A stretch of 64,000 nucleotides of DNA from assembly GCF_027924525.1 (NCBI RefSeq), contig NZ_AP027040.1, positions 1,116,001 to 1,180,000 of the forward strand, in the 5' to 3' direction. Positions 60,468 through 64,000 of the stretch are shown here, in pieces. The position numbers were made by a program, and so were the translations under genes. Numbering within the stretch: the first letter of the stretch is position 1; every line of letters starts with the position of its first letter. The notes beneath the pieces were generated by a model, which did no database searches, was not told where the DNA came from, and was given only the letters and a program-made list of their open reading frames with translations. The stretch is from Aurantimicrobium sp. INA4 (lineage in GTDB: Bacteria > Actinomycetota > Actinomycetes > Actinomycetales > Microbacteriaceae).

Positions 60468-61339
60468 CGCTTTTCGTCCGGAAAATACCCCACAGCAGTC
60501 ATGATTTTGTATGCCAACAAACTGACGGCTAAGCCGACAAGAATTACAACCACCCCGGAAGCAGAGTTATATGCTTGGGCTGCCTCGGGCCTGGTGGACA
60601 AGAGCAACAACACAATCCACGGCGCCATCACGCCAATTCGTGCAGCCAACCTAATCCATCCTTGTCGTGCCTCTACTTCCTGGCGCAGAGCAGATTCTGC
60701 TCGCAGGTGCGATCCAAGTGAGCCGAAGACAATCGTTATTTCGGTGCCACCGAGTTCACGACCTAACCTCAACGTTTCAATAATGCGATCACCGTTGGGA
60801 TTGGCCCACCGTGCCTTCAGATCAAGGGCTGCGAGCTCGAAGTTGCCAGAAACCTTATAGTCCTGGGCAAATAATGCTGCTGGAACGCTCACTGCCTTTG
60901 AAGAAAACCCTGCCAACGAGATAACAGCATCCGGAATGTTTGATCCGGATCGAATGGCAGAAATCAGTGCATCCACAACGTCAGACCACTGATTACGCAA
61001 CGTCCTTTTTGCACGTGCTCTCCTGCTGGCGGCAAACATCCACGGAAGTGAAGCTGCAGTGAACGCAATCACCACACTGAGGGCAGAAACACCGGTTACT
61101 GCCCAGGAGATTGCTCCTCCAATGACGGCTAAAACGCCAGCTAGCGCAACGATGACGGAGGGTTTCATCCCCAACTGCAGAGCAGTTTCGTTTACAGAAA
61201 TACTCAACCGCGATGTGTGCGAGCCCGATGTGGGGCGTTCTTTTCTGGGCCATAACAGGCCTGAGATCATGAGAAAGATTCCGATGCCTGCTGTGGCACC
61301 TAAGAATATTCCCAGAATTTCTAGCGAAGAGAGTCTCAT
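60455..61339 (-). CDS. TadB-like type II secretion F-domain membrane protein
   Basis: The 294-residue protein has three to four helices and a T2SSF domain with WSDVVDALISAIRSGSNIPDAVISLA and the LGRELGGTEITIVFGSLGSHLRAESALRQEVEARQGW segment. It partners TadC as the platform for the TadA ATPase. It overlaps TadA by 4 nt and TadC by 13 nt. Confidence 0.9.
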   Translation of the reverse strand: MRLSSLEILGIFLGATAGIGIFLMISGLLWPRKERPTSGSHTSRLSISVNETALQLGMKPSVIVALAGVLAVIGGAISWAVTGVSALSVVIAFTAASLPWMFAASRRARAKRTLRNQWSDVVDALISAIRSGSNIPDAVISLAGFSSKAVSVPAALFAQDYKVSGNFELAALDLKARWANPNGDRIIETLRLGRELGGTEITIVFGSLGSHLRAESALRQEVEARQGWIRLAARIGVMAPWIVLLLLSTRPEAAQAYNSASGVVVILVGLAVSLLAYKIMTAVGYFPDEKRWLA

Positions 61340-62550
61340 GCGGCATCCAACACAATTCGAGGGTTGAGATTCGTCAATTCGAACTTGTCGAGACGAGCGG
61401 GAGCTTCTCCGGTTGCAACTAGGACATCTTCACGGATTTCAAAGATTGTTGTCGTTTCAATCTCCCCGCCAATAATGCGCCCCGTTGGAGAGATGATTTC
61501 GCTCACGCGGCGACGGCCGAATCTGTCGAGCTCACAGTGCACAACAACATCAATGCAGCTGGCAACAGTGGGAACGACGAAACTGGCATCAATATTGCGA
61601 CCAGCAAGCAACGGAAGCGTGCAGAGCTTTGTCAGTGCATCGTGTGCACTGTTGGCGTGAAGAGAACATGCACCAGGTAATCCACTATTCAGAGCAATGA
61701 GCAGATCTAAACTTTCTGCTTCGCGCACCTCACCCACCACAAGACGATCAGGACGCATACGCAGTGCTTCTTTGATTAACCGGCGCAGAGTAATCTCCCC
61801 GGTTCCCTCCAAGCTGGCCTGACGACACTGCATGGCAACACAGTCACGAGCGCCGAAGTTGAGTTCAAAGGTTTCTTCGACCGTAATGATGCGTTCGTTT
61901 TCGCGCGAGCTGCGCAGAAGAGCATTGAGCATTGTCGTCTTGCCTGCTTGGGTGGCTCCGCACACAAGAATGTTTTGCCGCGCAAGAACACTCATTCGCA
62001 AGAATTCCCCAGCTTGACGGGTGAGTGAACCACCCTCAACAAGATCACTCAGATCCCGGACACTATGCGAGAACTTTCGAATGTTCACAGCCCAATGCTG
62101 GGAAGTGATGTCTGGGATGGTCACGTGCAAACGGGAACCATCAGGAAGTGATGCGTCCACGAATGGAGACGACATATCCACGCGGCGTCCTGACGTTTGC
62201 AGCATTCGCTCAACGAGATCGCGAACCTGGACATTGGTCATGCTCAAATCTGTGAGTTCAGCAACTCCATAACGAGCGACGAACACCTGTGTAGGCGAGT
62301 TGATCCAAATCTCTTCGATGGAGGGATCATCAAGGAAGGCTTGCAAGGGGCCAAATCCCGCCAGTTCTGCCATGGCCAAGCTGTGGAGCTCAGTATCAGT
62401 GAGCGGCTCTCCTGAATTGTGAACTCCGTTGCGAACAATCTCGTTACGTAACAGCTTTTCAAGATCCTCCGTAGAGGTCGCCCCGGCGGCAACTGAGTCA
62501 TGTGCTTTGGCACGAACTGCACCAACGATGCGGGAAATGGAATCTGACAT
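61336..62550 (-). CDS. TadA/CpaF-type pilus assembly ATPase
   Basis: The 404-residue protein is the secretion ATPase of the Tad system. Its features include FGPLQAFLDDPSIEEIWIN, SGRRVDMSSPFVDASLPDGSR and Walker A GATQAGKTT (198-206). Asp box, Walker B-like MRPDRLVVGEVREAE and CSLHANSAHDALTKL (His box) are also present. It matches Rv3659c in order. No TadZ (Rv3660c-like) gene lies upstream in the window and no prepilin peptidase is seen, so these may be elsewhere. Confidence 0.95.
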   Translation of the reverse strand: MSDSISRIVGAVRAKAHDSVAAGATSTEDLEKLLRNEIVRNGVHNSGEPLTDTELHSLAMAELAGFGPLQAFLDDPSIEEIWINSPTQVFVARYGVAELTDLSMTNVQVRDLVERMLQTSGRRVDMSSPFVDASLPDGSRLHVTIPDITSQHWAVNIRKFSHSVRDLSDLVEGGSLTRQAGEFLRMSVLARQNILVCGATQAGKTTMLNALLRSSRENERIITVEETFELNFGARDCVAMQCRQASLEGTGEITLRRLIKEALRMRPDRLVVGEVREAESLDLLIALNSGLPGACSLHANSAHDALTKLCTLPLLAGRNIDASFVVPTVASCIDVVVHCELDRFGRRRVSEIISPTGRIIGGEIETTTIFEIREDVLVATGEAPARLDKFELTNLNPRIVLDAA

Positions 62551-62713
62551 TCAGATAGCATGCCCGTTCCAGTTTTACTCCCGCAGGAGTTATCCACATC
62601 TCTGCCCTAAACCAGAACACGCTCTGTTTCTTGGGGCGACTGAGCAGCCTTACACAAACAACGGTTGTATATTCCAAAACTGTGCAAAGAGCGGGCAAAT
62701 ACCAAAAGTTGAA

Positions 62714-63541
62714 TCAACAGAGCTTCTTAACAACCCCAGAAACCACCAGGTTGAGCTCTGCAGGCCAATCTTGAGTGGCAGGTTCTCCCGGTTCCAGAAT
62801 GAAATTCTTTGTGGCTGCCCAAGAAATGAGTTGCTCAACGTTCTCGAGTGAAGAGGTGACCGCGGCATCCTTCGCAAGGGCGCGAAGGAACTCGCCCTTG
62901 CCTTTCTTGTTGAAGTGGTTCAGCGCACGCAACTGACCGTTTTCCCCCTTTGTCACCACGCGCAGATAAACCGTGTTCTCAGCAGGAGCAAGTGGTGTGA
63001 GAGCTGAATAGCCTTCAGAGCGCAAATCAAGCACTAGTTGATGCTTTTCCTTCAGCCTCTTTGCTAGCGCTTTGCTACTTGCCTCTGCCCAAGCTTTTTT
63101 AAGAGTTCCAGCGGCCAATGAAGGCAGTTTGGAGTCGAAAGAGAGCCGATATGCAGGAATGAGATCAACTGCTCTCACGGGCCCCAGGAGAGCAGACTGG
63201 ATAAGAACATGTTCCCCGAGGAAAGTACGAGCCTCGGCAGGAAGATTGATTGCTCCCAGGCCGTCATAAAGCACGCCGGTATAACGATCAATGGCGGGCA
63301 TGGTTGGTGAGGTCTTGACCGCCTTATTGCGGTCAACCTCGCCCATTTGCTTGGGGCTGAGCTTGAGAACCTCGGCACACACCTTAGGTTTACGAGCCAG
63401 AGACACTGTAGCCGCTACCACACGCTTACGAATGGCATTGAGTTCGGGGAAAGCCAGGGCAGATTCGACAAGCAGCTGCTCCAAGGGAGCGCCTTCTCCC
63501 CCATCACGCTTCGTTTCCGAAGGTGGCAACAGAATCAACAT
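62714..63541 (-). CDS. yaaA: YaaA (DUF328) peroxide-stress protein
   Basis: The 275-residue protein begins MLILLPPSETKRDGGEGAPL, the conserved YaaA N-terminus. It also has YTGVLYDGLGA, YRLSFDSKLPSL and a late KGENGQLRALNHFNKKGKGEFLRAL. The E. coli protein lowers intracellular free iron under peroxide stress. It is separated from the TadA gene by 163 bp in which I see no gene, and lies 77 nt after atpC on the same strand. Confidence 0.92.
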   Translation of the reverse strand: MLILLPPSETKRDGGEGAPLEQLLVESALAFPELNAIRKRVVAATVSLARKPKVCAEVLKLSPKQMGEVDRNKAVKTSPTMPAIDRYTGVLYDGLGAINLPAEARTFLGEHVLIQSALLGPVRAVDLIPAYRLSFDSKLPSLAAGTLKKAWAEASSKALAKRLKEKHQLVLDLRSEGYSALTPLAPAENTVYLRVVTKGENGQLRALNHFNKKGKGEFLRALAKDAAVTSSLENVEQLISWAATKNFILEPGEPATQDWPAELNLVVSGVVKKLC

Positions 63542-63618
63542 AACAATCCCTTAAGTGCAAACGCCCACAGGAAGAGCGAATCTTCAACCGCGGGCATCAG
63601 CGTGTGTGAGGTTGAGCG

Positions 63619-63891
63619 TTAGCCAACCAATTCTGCGGCAGAGGCAACAACAGAAACGTTGTTGTTTTCAACCGAAAGGAAACCACCCTCAGCGTTAGCG
63701 GTGATCTTCGAGCCATCTTCCGTGGTGACACGAACTTCACCGCCGGCAAGGATTGCCAACATGGGTTCGTGACCGGGGAGAATACCGATCTCGCCTTCGC
63801 TGGTCTTGGCAACAACCATAGAGGCTGCGCCAGACCAGACTTCCTGGTCGGCAGCTACAACGCTGACCTGGAGGAGAGAAGTAGTAGCCAT
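63619..63891 (-). CDS. atpC: ATP synthase F1 epsilon subunit
   Basis: The 90-residue protein starts MATTSLLQVSVVAADQEVWSG at ATG 63891, 2 nt after the atpD stop. It has the beta-sandwich landmarks SMVVAKTSEGEIGILPGHEPML and a GGFLSVENNNVSVVA end. It is short, lacking the long C-terminal helical hairpin of E. coli epsilon, as in many actinobacteria. Epsilon couples the rotor and limits ATP hydrolysis. An ORF extension to 63924 would overlap atpD and is not preferred. Confidence 0.95.
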   Translation of the reverse strand: MATTSLLQVSVVAADQEVWSGAASMVVAKTSEGEIGILPGHEPMLAILAGGEVRVTTEDGSKITANAEGGFLSVENNNVSVVASAAELVG

Positions 63892-63893
63892 GA

Positions 63894-64000
63894 TTAGCTG
63901 TTTTCCTTCTGGATCTTGGCCCACTGCTCTTCAACATCGGAGATTGCACCCACGTTGAAGAAGGCCTGCTCTGCAACGTGGTCAAAGTCACCACGAGCAA
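63894..64000 (-). CDS. atpD: ATP synthase F1 beta subunit, C-terminal fragment
   Basis: Only the last 35 residues are inside the window. They read ...[18 protein letters not shown] and then end [12 protein letters not shown] before TAA, the conserved C-terminal end of the beta subunit. The gene continues to the right. It belongs to the F1Fo operon (atpBEFHAGDC) and is followed by atpC with a 2-nt gap. Confidence 0.95.
   Translation of the reverse strand, partial: ARGDFDHVAEQAFFNVGAISDVEEQWAKIQKENS

Overview
The window reads as a chromosomal segment of a small-genome actinobacterium, most likely in the family Microbacteriaceae. The supporting signs are moderate GC content, an actinobacterial-type histidine-utilisation operon, FtsE/FtsX next to smpB and tmRNA, a Rv3654c-like Tad pilus operon, LAxTG-type surface anchors, and a PFNA-like kinase/fibronectin/AAA-ATPase cluster. 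The family assignment is an inference; no rRNA gene is present. Gene density is high, with many 1-26 nt overlaps. I saw no insertion sequence, prophage or CRISPR array.

Layout. 1-3 kb: the end of an SDR-type NAD(P)-binding protein, a secreted HNH nuclease with an Excalibur domain, an unannotated 32-residue Cys/Gly peptide gene, an SMR transporter and an IclR regulator. 3-8.8 kb: the histidine degradation genes hutH, hutU, hutI and convergent hutG, which convert histidine to glutamate plus formamide. 8.8-14.2 kb: a beta-CASP nuclease, initiator tRNA, HisN, a DUF2236 oxygenase with a flavin reductase, glutathione peroxidase and a 2OG-oxygenase-like protein. 14.3-18.5 kb: a GtrB/GtrA/GT-C glycan-decoration trio, a YitT protein and a GNAT enzyme. 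18.5-21.7 kb: tmRNA, smpB, ftsX and an ftsE with a long C-terminal tail. 22-28 kb: a VIT-type transporter, then a surface-protein region (collagen-like LATTG protein, intradiol-dioxygenase lipoprotein, LPKTG and LANTG beta-propeller proteins, TetR regulator). 28.1-29.6 kb: tRNA-Lys and alanine dehydrogenase.

29.6-45.7 kb is the most interesting block: nine tightly packed minus-strand genes immediately downstream of smc. In transcription order they encode an FHA protein with a threonine array, a PP2C phosphatase, a Ser/Thr kinase, an approximately 1,890-residue membrane-anchored Ig/FN3-repeat protein, a MoxR AAA ATPase, a DUF58 protein, a TgpA-like transglutaminase-fold protein whose catalytic triad is lost, a zinc-ribbon FHA protein and an EccC/FtsK-like ATPase. 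It resembles the PFNA cluster named in Bifidobacterium, extended by a type-VII-secretion-like motor without WXG100, EccB, EccD or mycosin partners in the window. I infer a phospho-signalling envelope or export machine of unknown purpose.

45.7-55.5 kb: smc, an inserted segment (IclR, D-amino-acid dehydratase/aldolase-like enzyme, YefM/RelE toxin-antitoxin), then the housekeeping operon mutM, rnc, rpmF, yceD and an acyltransferase. 55.5-58 kb: tRNA-Leu, two DedA proteins and a PhzF protein. 58-62.6 kb: a complete-looking minimal Tad pilus operon. 62.7-64 kb: yaaA, atpC and the end of atpD.
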